Positions 17,815 to 27,220 of a stretch of DNA of 64,000 bases are shown piece by piece. The translations under genes and the position numbers were made by a program. This stretch comes from Fimbriiglobus ruber. GTDB taxonomy: Bacteria > Planctomycetota > Planctomycetia > Gemmatales > Gemmataceae. The notes beneath the pieces were generated by a model. The model was not told the DNA's origin and ran no database searches. It saw only the letters and a list, made by a program, of their open reading frames with translations. The stretch covers positions 295,460 to 359,459 of the forward strand of contig NZ_NIDE01000020.1 in the NCBI RefSeq assembly GCF_002197845.1, written 5' to 3'. Position 1 is the stretch's first letter, and every line of letters starts with the position of its first letter.

Positions 17815-19688
17815 TCAGGGAGTCGTCACCTTCAAATCGGTGATCTTGCCCTTGAACGGCTTCACGTCGGGATAGCGGGCAACGGGTTGGCCGTTGTCGT
17901 GACCTACGCAGAAATCTTCCGCAGGTTGCCGGGGAACGGACCCAGGTGCTTTCCCGGTGACGCCGGCTTGCTCGCCAACGGTGAGCGTCATGGCCCCATC
18001 ACGGCCGAGTGTGGCCTTGATTTGTACCGATCCCTGGATTGGCTCGGAGTGAACTTCGGTGATCGCGTCCCCTTGTCCGGTCCGCACTGCGAAAACCACC
18101 CGGCCCTCTTTGAGATAAAGAGCATACCCCGCCGCGCTGCCGCCGTGGGCGATGATCACCGTGTCGCGCAAGTCGGTCTCGACGCGGCACGACACGGTCA
18201 ATGCCTTGCCGGAGATCTGCGGACCTGCCGCGGAGCGGACGGTGTCGCCCGGCGCGAGCTTGTCCAGTGCCGCGGGCTTTGCGTTGGTAGCCGCGGGCGC
18301 CTCCTCGATCTGATAAAGCGGTTTCGGGTTGGTCACGATCCCCGCGGGCCGGCGGGCTTTCGGAGCATTGCCGCCGATCTCCTCGTTCATCTTCGCGGCG
18401 AGCGCCTGGAGCTTGCGAACTACGTCCGGGTGCTGGTCGGCCACGTTGGTCGTCTCGCCGATGTCCGTGTCGAGGTTGTAAAGCCGGGGGTTGGTTTTGG
18501 TGTCGTCCGTGGCCCCCGCGGTCAGGGATTCCGGCTGAGGAGCGATGGCGAGCTTCCACGGCCCCTGGCGGATCGCCTGCAGGTTGTACCCGTTGAAGTA
18601 ATAGTGGGCCTCCCGCGGAGATTCGGTACCCGTGCCGAACAGCACGGGCGACAAATCGCGGCCGTCGATGACCGGGTCGGCCGGCACGCGGCCCCCGGCG
18701 ATCGTCACGAACGTTGGCAACAAATCGATGGTCCCGGCGACGACATCGGACTGACTCTTCGCGGCGATTTTCCCCGGCCACCAGGCGAGCGTAGGCTCGC
18801 GGACGCCCCCTCCCAGGTACTTCCCTTCCCGCCCCGGAGCGGTTTGGCACTGCCGCCGTCCGCCCCCTTGATGAGCCACGGCCCGTTGTCGCTGGTGAAG
18901 ACCACCAGCGTCCGCTCGGACAGTTTCAGTTCCCGCAGGGCGTCCAACACTTGGCCGACGCTCCAGTCGATTTCCTCGACCCAGTCACCGAACCGGCCGT
19001 TGTTAGACTTGCCGCGGAACTTCTCGCCCGCGTGAATGGGCGTGTGGACGGCCGTGTGCGGGAGGTACAGGAAGAACGGCCGGTCCTTGTTCGCACGGAT
19101 GAACCCCACGGCTTCGGCCGTGTACCGCTCGACGATCCGGCTCTGCTGTTCGTCGGTCAGCAGTTCGGCGACCTTGTCGTCGCGGACGAGCGGGACGACG
19201 CGGGTGCCGCTCGTCTTCGATTTCCGCTGCATGTCGTTCGAGTACGGGATACCGAGGTAGTGGTCGAAGCCCTGCTTCGTGGGCAGGAACTCGGGTTGGT
19301 CGCCGAGGTGCCACTTGCCGACGCACTGGGTCGCGTAGCCGAGATCCTTGAGCCGCTCGGCGACCGTGACCTCCTTGGGGTTGAGCCCTTGCGCACCGGC
19401 CGGGGAGTAGACGCCCGGTACGGACACGCGGGCTCCGTAGCAGCCGGTCATAAGCTGGGCACGCGAGACCGAGCAGACCGGGGCGGCGTAGAAGCTCGTG
19501 AGTTTCATCCCCTCCGCAGCCATCCGGTCCAGGTTCGGCGTTTTTTGCTTCGTCGCCCCAAACGGGCCGATGTCCGCGTATCCCAGATCGTCGATGAAGA
19601 TCACGACGACATTAGGCTTCGTCTCCGCGGCCGGGGCCAGGGATGCGATCAGAGAAAGGGCGACCACGGCGAGAATGCGGTAGCTCAT
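17815..19688 (-). pseudogene. Exported sulfatase with C-terminal extension, frameshifted
   Basis: Two frames together encode a sulfatase of 624 residues if one base is restored. The N-terminal frame has a signal peptide (ILAVVALSLIASLAPAAE), the metal-binding IDDLGYADIG, the active-site region CSVSRAQLMTG with the Cys that becomes formylglycine, and GKWHLGD. The frame breaks in a run of five C at 18806-18810 (plus strand); six would restore WEGGVREPTLAWWPGK, the well-conserved sulfatase block. The C-terminal part adds an extension of about 170 residues that resembles a jelly-roll or laminin-G-like module. The motif has Val where Pro is usual (CxPxR). The ATG at 19688 begins the signal peptide. 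The break may be real decay or a sequencing error. Confidence 0.85.
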
Positions 19689-19784
19689 GACTCCACTCTT
19701 GTCCCTGAATCGGGCGATCGTGTCGGAAGTCGAGTTTGGTGTAGTGGCGTCGGCCCCACTGAACAAAACCAGACTGGCTGAAAG

Positions 19785-20618
19785 CTACGGAATCATCACG
19801 ATCGACCCGACAGTCCGGCGGCCTTCCAGATCCCGATGGACCTTCTCGGCGTCCGCAAGCGGGTACGTGTGCCGGATTTCGACTTTGACTTTTCCTTCCC
19901 GGATCACGTCGAACACTTCCCGGGCGGTCGCTTCCAGGTCGGCCCGGGTGGCCGTGTAGGTCGCCAGGGTCGGCCGCGTCAGGTAGAGCGACCCCTTTTG
20001 GGAGAGGATGCCGATGTCGAACGGCGTGACCTTCCCGGACGAGTTCCCGAAGCTCACCAACAGGCCGAGTGGTCGCAAACAGTCGAGCGAGGTCAGGAAC
20101 GTGTCCTTGCCGACCGAGTCGTAAACCACGGGCACGCCCGCCCCGCCGGTGATTTCCTTCACCCGTTTGGCGATGTCTTCCCGTGTCGAGATGATGACGT
20201 GGTCGCACCCGTGGGCCCGGGCCACCGTCGCCTTCTCGTCCGACCCGACGGTCCCGATGACGGTCGCGCCGAGTGCCTTCAGCCACTGGCAGGCGATCAG
20301 TCCCACACCGCCCGCCGCGGCGTGGAACAGGACCGTTTCGCCCGGTTGGACGCGGTGCGTGCGGCGGATCAGGTACTGGGCGGTCATCCCCTTGAGCATG
20401 ACGGCCGCGGCCGTCTGGTCGGCTACGCCGTCGGGGATTTTGACGAGAATAGCGGCCGGGAGCAACCGAGACTCGGCGTAAGACCCGGGCGGCCCGCCCG
20501 CGTAAGCCACGCGGTCGCCCGGCCCAACGCCGGTGACGTCCGGGCCGACGGCTTCGACCACTCCGGCCGCTTCGCTCCCCAAGCCGCTCGGCAGCGGGAG
20601 CGGGTACAGACCGGAGCG
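19785..20618 (-). pseudogene. qor: NADPH:quinone oxidoreductase, 3' part, split by IS66 element
   Basis: This part encodes the last 277 residues of a QOR-type MDR enzyme. Visible are GSEAAGVVEAVGP, the NADPH-binding motif HAAAGGVGLIACQWLKALG and YDSVGKDTF. It lacks its start: the first 47 codons lie at 22530-22670 beyond the IS66 element. Removing the element and one copy of the 8-base duplication joins NFIDTYY to RSGLYPLPLPSG in frame and yields 324 residues, the usual length for QOR. The fragment could be translated from an internal codon but would lack the N-terminal half of the catalytic domain. Confidence 0.92.
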
Positions 20619-20626
20619 GTAGTAAG
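20619..20626. repeat. Target-site duplication of IS66 element, left copy
   Basis: GTAGTAAG stands directly left of the element and is repeated at 22530-22537. IS66-family elements make 8-base duplications, so this marks the insertion exactly. Confidence 0.95.
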
Positions 20627-20642
20627 GTAACTTCTCAATAAC
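20627..20642 (+). repeat. IS66 left terminal inverted repeat
   Basis: GTAACTTCTCAATAAC matches the reverse complement of 22514-22529 over all 16 bases. The GTAA tip is typical of IS66-family ends. Confidence 0.95.
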
Positions 20643-20736
20643 TTCCTGCGACGGTCGCCGAGCAGGGGGTGCTTGCGTTTAGAAATTCCGGGTCCGTGGC
20701 GCAGCTGATCGAAGGGGGGTTTCTTATGTTGGCCGC

Positions 20737-22437
20737 ATGAACCTTTCCGCGAGTACTGACGGCAACGACTCCGGCCGGGAGGTGGCAACACCCGCGGCGG
20801 CGTCATGGCCAGAAGTCATCGCGGGCATCCGCGACGACGACAGAACCCCTCTCGTGCTTCTCTTGCTGAAGGTGATCGAAGAGTACTCCCAACGCATTGC
20901 GGATCTCGAAACCGAACTTACGCAACTCACGGGAGAGATCACACAACTCAAGGGAGGTCCGAAGAAACCCGCGTCCAACAGCAAGCCCAGCAAGTTAAGC
21001 AAGCCCTTCACTCCTCCATTGCCCGATGGCAAGAGGCCCGGTTCGCAGAAGCGTTCGAAGACCCACGATCTGCCGATTCACGCCGAGGTTCCGGTCACGC
21101 CGAAACCGTTGCCGCCCGACGCGAAGTTGTTGCGTCGCGATGCGTTCGTCGTGCAGGATCTGGTGATCAAAACACACAACACGCGGTATTGGTTGGAAAC
21201 CTGGCAGGCGCCGACGGGGGAGTGGATTCGTGGCGAACTGCCGGCGGGAATTCGCGGGCATTTCGGTCCCGGATTGCTTGGTTTCGTGTTGCAACAGCAT
21301 TACGCGGCCCACGTTCCCCAGAGTCGCCTTCTCGAAGAATTGCGGGATTACGGCGTCGACATTTCCGCGGGCCAAGTCAACAACATGTTGACCGAGAATC
21401 ACGCGGCGTTTCACGCAGAGAAGGACGCCTTGTTGCCGACGGCCTTGCAGGTTTTCACCTGCCTGAACGTGGACGATTCGGGGGCTCCCCACCAGGGACG
21501 TTACGGTTCGTGTCTGTGCATTTGCAATGAATTCTTCACGTCCTTCCACAGCAGCGACACGAAAGAGCGGAGCAAATTCCTGGATGTGCTGCGTTGCGGT
21601 CGGATCGATTATGTGCTGAACGAGCATGCCTGGGCCTACCTGACGCGACAGGGGTTGCCTGCCAAAATCTGGCCGTTGTTGCAAGCCGAGGTGTCGACCG
21701 GCGACGTGGGGGAGCGTCCGTTCGTGACACGGACGTTCGCGGATGTGTCGGCCTGGAATCAGCATTTGGATGGCCTGGGAATCGACAACGCGAAGCATCG
21801 TCAAACGATGACGGAGGCGGCGTTGCTGGGCAGCGCGATTGCTCACGGCCTATCGCCGAACTTGGGCCTCGTCAGCGATGGCTCGGCGATTTATGCCCTG
21901 TTCGTTCATGGCTTGTGCTGGATTCACCAGGAACGCAATCTGGCCAAGTTGACGCCGTGTGGCCGTGAGCAATGTCAAGCGATGGAAGAGGTGTTGACGG
22001 CGGTCTGGCAACTGTACGCCGACTTGAAGGCGTATCGTTTGGCGCCGACGCCGAGCCAGGCCGAGTTGCTGCGAGCGCGTTTCGATGCCATCGTCGGCCG
22101 CACGACCATCTGGCCGGAGTTGAACGCGGCGTTGCAGCGTATGGCGGGCAAGAAAGCGGACTTGTTACGGGTTCTGGATCGTCCGGACCTGCCGCTGCAC
22201 ACCAACACGGCCGAGCGTGATTTTCGGGACTGGGCGACGAAGCGGAAGATCAGTGCCGGCACGCGTGGCGAGTTGGGCAAGCGTTGCCGGGATACGTTTT
22301 TGAGTTTGAAGTCGACGTGCAAGAAGCTGGGAGTTCGCTTTACGTCCTACCTTCAGGATCGAATCCTGAAGGCGGGAGAGTTACTTCCTTTATCGGAGTT
22401 GGTCCGCCAGAGAGCGGCCGGTTCCGCAACGATATAG
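20737..22437 (+). CDS. IS66-family transposase (TnpC-like)
   Basis: The 566-residue protein begins with a coiled coil (residues about 38-72, IEEYSQRIADLETELTQL), then a Lys/Pro/Ser-rich linker, and a DDE catalytic core. The likely catalytic residues are the Asp in LNVDDSGAP (about residue 248), the Asp in GLVSDGSAIY and the Glu in HTNTAERDFRDW. A short C-terminal segment follows. The frame is intact. A five-codon mini-frame (ATG TTG GCC GCA TGA, 20726-20740) overlaps the ATG at 20737 and is preceded by GAAGGGGGG, which suggests that translation is coupled to it. Confidence 0.92.
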   Translation: MNLSASTDGNDSGREVATPAAASWPEVIAGIRDDDRTPLVLLLLKVIEEYSQRIADLETELTQLTGEITQLKGGPKKPASNSKPSKLSKPFTPPLPDGKRPGSQKRSKTHDLPIHAEVPVTPKPLPPDAKLLRRDAFVVQDLVIKTHNTRYWLETWQAPTGEWIRGELPAGIRGHFGPGLLGFVLQQHYAAHVPQSRLLEELRDYGVDISAGQVNNMLTENHAAFHAEKDALLPTALQVFTCLNVDDSGAPHQGRYGSCLCICNEFFTSFHSSDTKERSKFLDVLRCGRIDYVLNEHAWAYLTRQGLPAKIWPLLQAEVSTGDVGERPFVTRTFADVSAWNQHLDGLGIDNAKHRQTMTEAALLGSAIAHGLSPNLGLVSDGSAIYALFVHGLCWIHQERNLAKLTPCGREQCQAMEEVLTAVWQLYADLKAYRLAPTPSQAELLRARFDAIVGRTTIWPELNAALQRMAGKKADLLRVLDRPDLPLHTNTAERDFRDWATKRKISAGTRGELGKRCRDTFLSLKSTCKKLGVRFTSYLQDRILKAGELLPLSELVRQRAAGSATI

Positions 22438-22513
22438 ACTTCTATTCAAGCTCTCGACGCCACCGAACTTCCTGTTCGGCGGGGCACCCGCGCGCGATGC
22501 CGACGCCCGCGGG

Positions 22514-22529
22514 GTTATTGAGAAGTTAC
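22514..22529 (-). repeat. IS66 right terminal inverted repeat
   Basis: GTTATTGAGAAGTTAC is the exact inverse of the left end at 20627-20642. Confidence 0.95.
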
Positions 22530-22670
22530 GTAGTAAGTGTCAATGAAATTGACGCCGACGGCGGTGTGCCGGACGCGGGCCTGACCCGGCCCCGGTTCGC
22601 CGACCTCGACGTCCTCCCACTTGAGAACCTCGGGGCCGCCGGTGGTGTGAATGCGAATCGCTTTCGGCAT
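22515..22670 (-). pseudogene. qor: NADPH:quinone oxidoreductase, 5' part, split by IS66 element
   Basis: From the ATG at 22670 this frame encodes MPKAIRIHTTGGPEVLKWED through NFIDTYY, the classic beginning of QOR-type enzymes. It then runs into the IS66 terminal repeat, adds VTSQ and stops at 22515. It is the missing start of the fragment at 19785-20618. It lies 92 bases downstream of the WD40 gene on the same strand, so both may share a transcript. Confidence 0.92.
22530..22537. repeat. Target-site duplication of IS66 element, right copy
   Basis: GTAGTAAG is identical to 20619-20626 on the other side of the element. Confidence 0.95.
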
Positions 22671-22762
22671 GACGTAAACCTGGAGTGGATTTCGCGACGG
22701 CCTAACGGTGACGAACACCCGCCGGGCGGGCGATGGTGAGACGGGTCGTTCGCCCCGCACCG

Positions 22763-25442
22763 TCACGGTCGCTTGTCGAGCCTGGTGAGCGTCGCGCGGG
22801 CCTCGCGTGTTAGCATGGTGCCGCTCGCGCCGCCCGCCAAGTCCGCGAGCAGGTTTTTTGCCGCGGGTGTGCCGATCATCTCCAACAGTTCGAGCGCGAA
22901 CCCGTGTCGGCGGTGCTCCGCGGCATACGCCCGCAGGACGTCTTCCAGCCGCGTTTTCACCTCGGCCAATGAGGATTTCTTCAACGCCTCCCCGACAACT
23001 GCTTCCGCCTCCGGACCGAGGGCCGCGAGAGCCCGGCTCGCCTCCTCGCGGTGGGTGAACTGGTCTGCGTCCAGCTGCCCGATTAGCTTCGCAACGACTG
23101 CCACATCGACCGCGCCCGCCGGTCGGAAGTAGGCCTTCAACTGGGCGACGGCTGCGTCCCGGGCGGTCGCGCCCGTGCAAACAGCGGCATACGCAATGGC
23201 CGGATCTGTGGCTTTCATGTCCTGCCAGAGCCCGGCCAAGGCTTTCTCGTCTGGCTTGTCGGCGGGTGGAACCAATCCCGTGAGATCCCAGACCAGAGCC
23301 GTCGTATCCGTGCTTCCCGAGACCAACCGGCGACCGTCGGGAGAAAAGGCGAGGCATTGAACGTCCCCCCCCGTGGCCCTTTAGGGTGCGGATCATTTGC
23401 CCGGTGCTAATGTCCCACAGGTCGATATCCACGAACCGCTCATTTTCACAGCGGACGGCCGCCAGGCGGGTGCCGTCCGGAGAGAGTACGATTGTTGTGG
23501 CGATGCCACTGGATTGCGCTTCTTTCTTGAGCTGACGGGCGGGTCGGCCGGTCGCCACGTCCCAGACACAGATCGATTGATCACTACTGCCGGAATAGAG
23601 CCACCGGTTGCCCGGTGACAGAGCGACACTGCCGACCCAACTTGTATGACCGACGGTTTCTGTTCCGGCCGCCGGCTCCGTCGTGATCGACCCGAGCTCG
23701 CGACCGGTTTGTACATCCCAGTGACGGATCGGGAGGGTGTCGTCAACGAAACTGCCGAACACAGATCGCCCGTCGCGTGAAAAAGCCAGACAGGAGATCC
23801 GGTCCGCACGACCGTTCAACTCGCGGCAACGTTTACCAGTGGTCAGATCCCACAAGCTCACGAAGCCGGACTGGTCCCAACTGGCGAACCAGTAGCCGTC
23901 CGGGCTCAACGTCAGACAAGGTGGCTTCGTCGGCAGGACAATTCGTTTTTGCGCCGACGGGGAGCTTTCCCACTCCCACTCGCGGATCACGTCTTCGTTG
24001 TCGCACAGCACAATCCGTTTGCCGTCGGCACTGAATCGCAATTCGGCCACGCCTCGAACCCGCAGGCAAGCAACTTGTTTGCCGGTATTCATCTCCCAGA
24101 CGCAGAGGACCGAGTCTCCGCCACCGATTGCAACGAACCGTCCGTCGGGCGAACAGGCGAGTGCGGTAACGTGACCCGCCAGGCCCGGTAAATCGTGCTT
24201 GGGCTTCCCGGTCGCGGCGTCCCAGATTTTCACCGCGTTCTGTGCGCCGTAGGTAAGAATCGAGTTGGTGTCGAGGAACGAGATCTGTTGTGAGTGCCGG
24301 TAAAATTCGATCGGGCGCCTGATCTCGCGTCCCGAAGCCACATCCCACTGGCGGACGCTTCCGTCGGCACCGCCGGAAGCCAGCATCTTCCCATCGGGGG
24401 AAAAAGCGACCGCACAGCCGTAGCCGATGCCGTTGCCGTCATGGGACCGCCAGCGGCGTTGTTCTTCCCAGGTAGTAACCGAAACGAGCCGAAGTTCGGT
24501 GTAACCGGCGTATTTTCCCGCAGCCAAGTCCCTTCCCAGACTGACGGCGAGCGTACCACCGTCGGGCGATATCGCCAGCTCCCCGAGCCCGCGGCCGAGC
24601 CCCATCGTCCGGCGTACGCACGTGCCAGAAGGTAGTTCCCAGGCCAACCAGAAGAAGTCTCCCTGTCCGTCCCACCCGGACACGAACAGGTGCTTGCGTT
24701 CGGGCGACGGTACAACGGCTGTGACGCGACCTCCTGCCGGCAGAAGTAATCGCCGGACCTCCCGTCGCGTCGTCACGTCCCAGACCACCACTGCGTCATC
24801 CATTCCGGCGGTTGCCAGAAGATTGGGGGTTACGAACGCGAACGAGTGCCAGGTAGTGAAACTGTTTTCCAGCGTGGGCAACAATTCACCGAGTCTGCGA
24901 CCGGTGGCAAAGTCGAACAGTATGATCTGGGTGGGCGACTTCCCCATGCTGCTACAGGCGCTCACCGCTAGGGTCTTGCCGTCCGGGGAGAGAGCGAACG
25001 AGTTGGTTTGAACGGGGTAGGTTTCTCCGTTCTCGGCCTTGATCCGGTGGGGTACTTCAAACCGGCGGACCTCCCGCCCCGTGGCAGCATCCCACAAGAG
25101 AACAGCGGTCGAACCCACTACGAGAATTTGCTTCCCGCCTGGAACGACCATTAACTGAGAAATCCATCTGTCTGTGCGGAATCGAAGCGTGCCCAGGCGG
25201 ACGATGGCGTGGGGCGGCAGCGGATCGCCGTTGAGGTCGATGGCTGGTTTCGCATCCTCACGGCTAGTCCGGGGCTCGGGGGCCGGACCGGGCGGGGGCC
25301 CAGCGAGGCTACTTCCCGTCAGGATGGCCACGCAAGCTGCCGCCGCCATTGCGACCGTGGCGACCAGGCTGCCAGACCTGGTAGTTGGATAACCACACGT
25401 CTGGGCCTGCCCAGGGATTTCGTTCAGCGGCGCGTCGGCCAT
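22763..25442 (-). pseudogene. Membrane-anchored WD40 repeat protein, frameshifted
   Basis: Read across one break, this gene encodes 892 residues. A hydrophobic segment near residues 27-47 (LVATVAMAAAACVAILTGSSLAG) anchors or exports it. At least ten WD40-like repeats follow (FSPDGKMLASGGADGSVRQWD, SPGNRWLYSGSSDQSICVWD as landmarks). The last 150 residues look like HEAT-type or plain helical repeats (REEASRALAALGPEAEAVVGEAL). The frame breaks in a run of eight C at 23365-23372 (plus strand); seven would restore GHGGDVQCLAFSPDGRRLVSG, a regular WD40 repeat. This may be a real mutation or a sequencing error. Such proteins in planctomycetes often sit beside kinases or sigma factors; none adjoins here. 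Confidence 0.85.
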
Positions 25443-25726
25443 CGTAAACCCATTTCAGTTTGTGAACGGTGTGCCAACTGAACTGGTCGTCCGATTGAAA
25501 ACCTATCCGGCATGATAACATTCCCGATTCCGAAACGCAGCGACCGGAGAACGGCTGTGCAGCCCGCGGCAGGGCACCAAATGAAATCGACCTTCGGTAG
25601 AGGTTTGACTTTTCTCAGCCCCCCCGGTAACGTCGATTCACAATCCGAGTCTTGCCCGGATTCCGCGACCGACCCGCCGCCGTCTCGCATACCCCGCCGT
25701 GGACCCTTTCCTCCCGCGTGTCAGCG

Positions 25727-27193
25727 ATGTCCCGGCACACACATTTTCGCCACCCGTTCATTTCCCGAAGGGCCGCGATCCAGGCTGGGGCGATCGGCTT
25801 GCTCGGCCTCGGCTCGAACCACATTGCGGGCCTCCAGGCACTCGCGGCCGAGAACGGCTCGCCGGTCGCGGGCGGGAAAGCCAAAGCGGTCATTTACATC
25901 TTCCTCTCTGGCGGCCTCAGCCAGCACGAAAGTTTCGACATGAAGCCGGACGCGCCGGAGAACATCCGGGGCGAGTTCCGACCGATCGCCACCCGCACGC
26001 CGGGCGTCCAGATTTGCGAACACCTCCCGATGCTTGCCGCTCGGAGCCAACGATGGGCTCTCGTGCGGTCCCTGACGCATCCGTACACGCTCCACTCGCT
26101 CGGGCACCACGTCATGCTCACCGGCCGGACCGAGAAGCCGGCCGGGTTCAGCGATTCCGCCCCGCGACCGACGGACTTCCCGGCGATCGCGTCGGTCGTC
26201 ACCGGCCTCTTCGCCCCGCGAAACAACCTGCCGCCCGCGGCGGTGCTGCCGGAGAAACTGGTCCACGTTTCCGGGCGGACGATCCCCGGCCAGTTCGCCG
26301 GCGAGATGGGGCCGCGGTTCGACCCGTGGTTCATCGAGGCGAGCAACTACCGCGACACGAAGTACGTCCACGGCGCGTTCCCGGAGTACGGCTTCCAGCG
26401 GCAGACCGGGAAGATGACGCCGCCCGGCTACCAGTTCGCGGCCCCGCGGCTCGAACTCTCCCGCGACCTGCTCCCCGCCCGCGTCGAATCGCGAGTCCGA
26501 TTGCTCGAATCCCTCGACCACCAGCACCGAGCCCTCGACCACCTCGCGGCCACGGACGAATACGACCGTCACTTCCACTCGGCCGCCTCCATGCTGCTCG
26601 ACGGCCGCGTCCACCGCGCCCTCGATGTCCACGCCGCCTCCACGGACTTGCAGGAGCGGTACGGCCGCAACTCGTTCGGCTGGTCGCTCCTGCTGGCCCG
26701 GCAACTGATCGAGGCCGGCGTGCGAATGGTGCAGGTGAACCTGGGCAACGACGAGAGTTGGGACACGCACGAAAACGCGTTCGGCAACCTCAAGAATTAT
26801 TTGCTTCCGCCTACCGACCGGGCGGTGTCTACCCTGCTCGACGATCTGCACGACCGCGGTCTGCTCGACGACGTGCTGATCGTCATGGCCGGGGAATTCG
26901 GGCGGACGCCGCGGGTGTTCGTGGACAAGACGTCGGCCACGAAGACCGCCGGTCGCGACCACTGGGGCATGGTGCAGACGGTCTTCTTCGCGGGTGGCGG
27001 CGTCAAGGGCGGTACGGTCATCGGCTCGTCCGACAAGATCGGGGGCTACCCCGCGACCGAGCCGCAGAAGCCCGAGAACATGGCCGCCACCATCTACCAG
27101 GCCCTCGGCGTTCCCCAGTCGATCACCTGGAAAGACTCGCTCGACCGACCGCACAACGTCTACCACGGCGACCCGATCCGCGGGCTGACGTGA
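25727..27193 (+). CDS. Tat-exported DUF1501 protein
   Basis: The 488-residue protein belongs to DUF1501, a large planctomycete family with a sulfatase/phosphatase-like fold. Visible are the Tat signal SRRAAIQAGAIGLLGLG (residues about 13-29), YIFLSGGLSQHESFDMKPDAPENIRGEF split over the typical opening block, SWDTHENAF, VMAGEFGRTPRV and GRDHWG near the C-terminal end. I chose the ATG at 25727 because the Tat motif follows at the right distance. Members are usually paired with a DUF1553/cytochrome (PSD1) gene; no such partner is adjacent. The enzymatic activity of the family is not known to me. Confidence 0.88.
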   Translation: MSRHTHFRHPFISRRAAIQAGAIGLLGLGSNHIAGLQALAAENGSPVAGGKAKAVIYIFLSGGLSQHESFDMKPDAPENIRGEFRPIATRTPGVQICEHLPMLAARSQRWALVRSLTHPYTLHSLGHHVMLTGRTEKPAGFSDSAPRPTDFPAIASVVTGLFAPRNNLPPAAVLPEKLVHVSGRTIPGQFAGEMGPRFDPWFIEASNYRDTKYVHGAFPEYGFQRQTGKMTPPGYQFAAPRLELSRDLLPARVESRVRLLESLDHQHRALDHLAATDEYDRHFHSAASMLLDGRVHRALDVHAASTDLQERYGRNSFGWSLLLARQLIEAGVRMVQVNLGNDESWDTHENAFGNLKNYLLPPTDRAVSTLLDDLHDRGLLDDVLIVMAGEFGRTPRVFVDKTSATKTAGRDHWGMVQTVFFAGGGVKGGTVIGSSDKIGGYPATEPQKPENMAATIYQALGVPQSITWKDSLDRPHNVYHGDPIRGLT

Positions 27194-27220
27194 GCCGGGT
27201 CGTGGTCGTCCGGGCTTCTT

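Larger units (their letters stand above)
20627..22529 (+). mobile_element. IS66-family insertion sequence with tnpC only (1,903 bp)
   Basis: The element has perfect 16-base terminal inverted repeats starting GTAA, an 8-base target duplication (GTAGTAAG) and one transposase gene. It lacks the accessory tnpA and tnpB genes of classical IS66 and so belongs with the single-gene members such as the ISBst12 group. It sits inside the qor coding sequence. The perfect repeats and duplication, and the undamaged transposase frame, point to a recent insertion. Confidence 0.95.

Noticed and set aside
17476-19035. Plus-strand frame across the hydrolase and sulfatase genes
   Set aside because: It overlaps two supported genes on either strand and has no start signal or family match.
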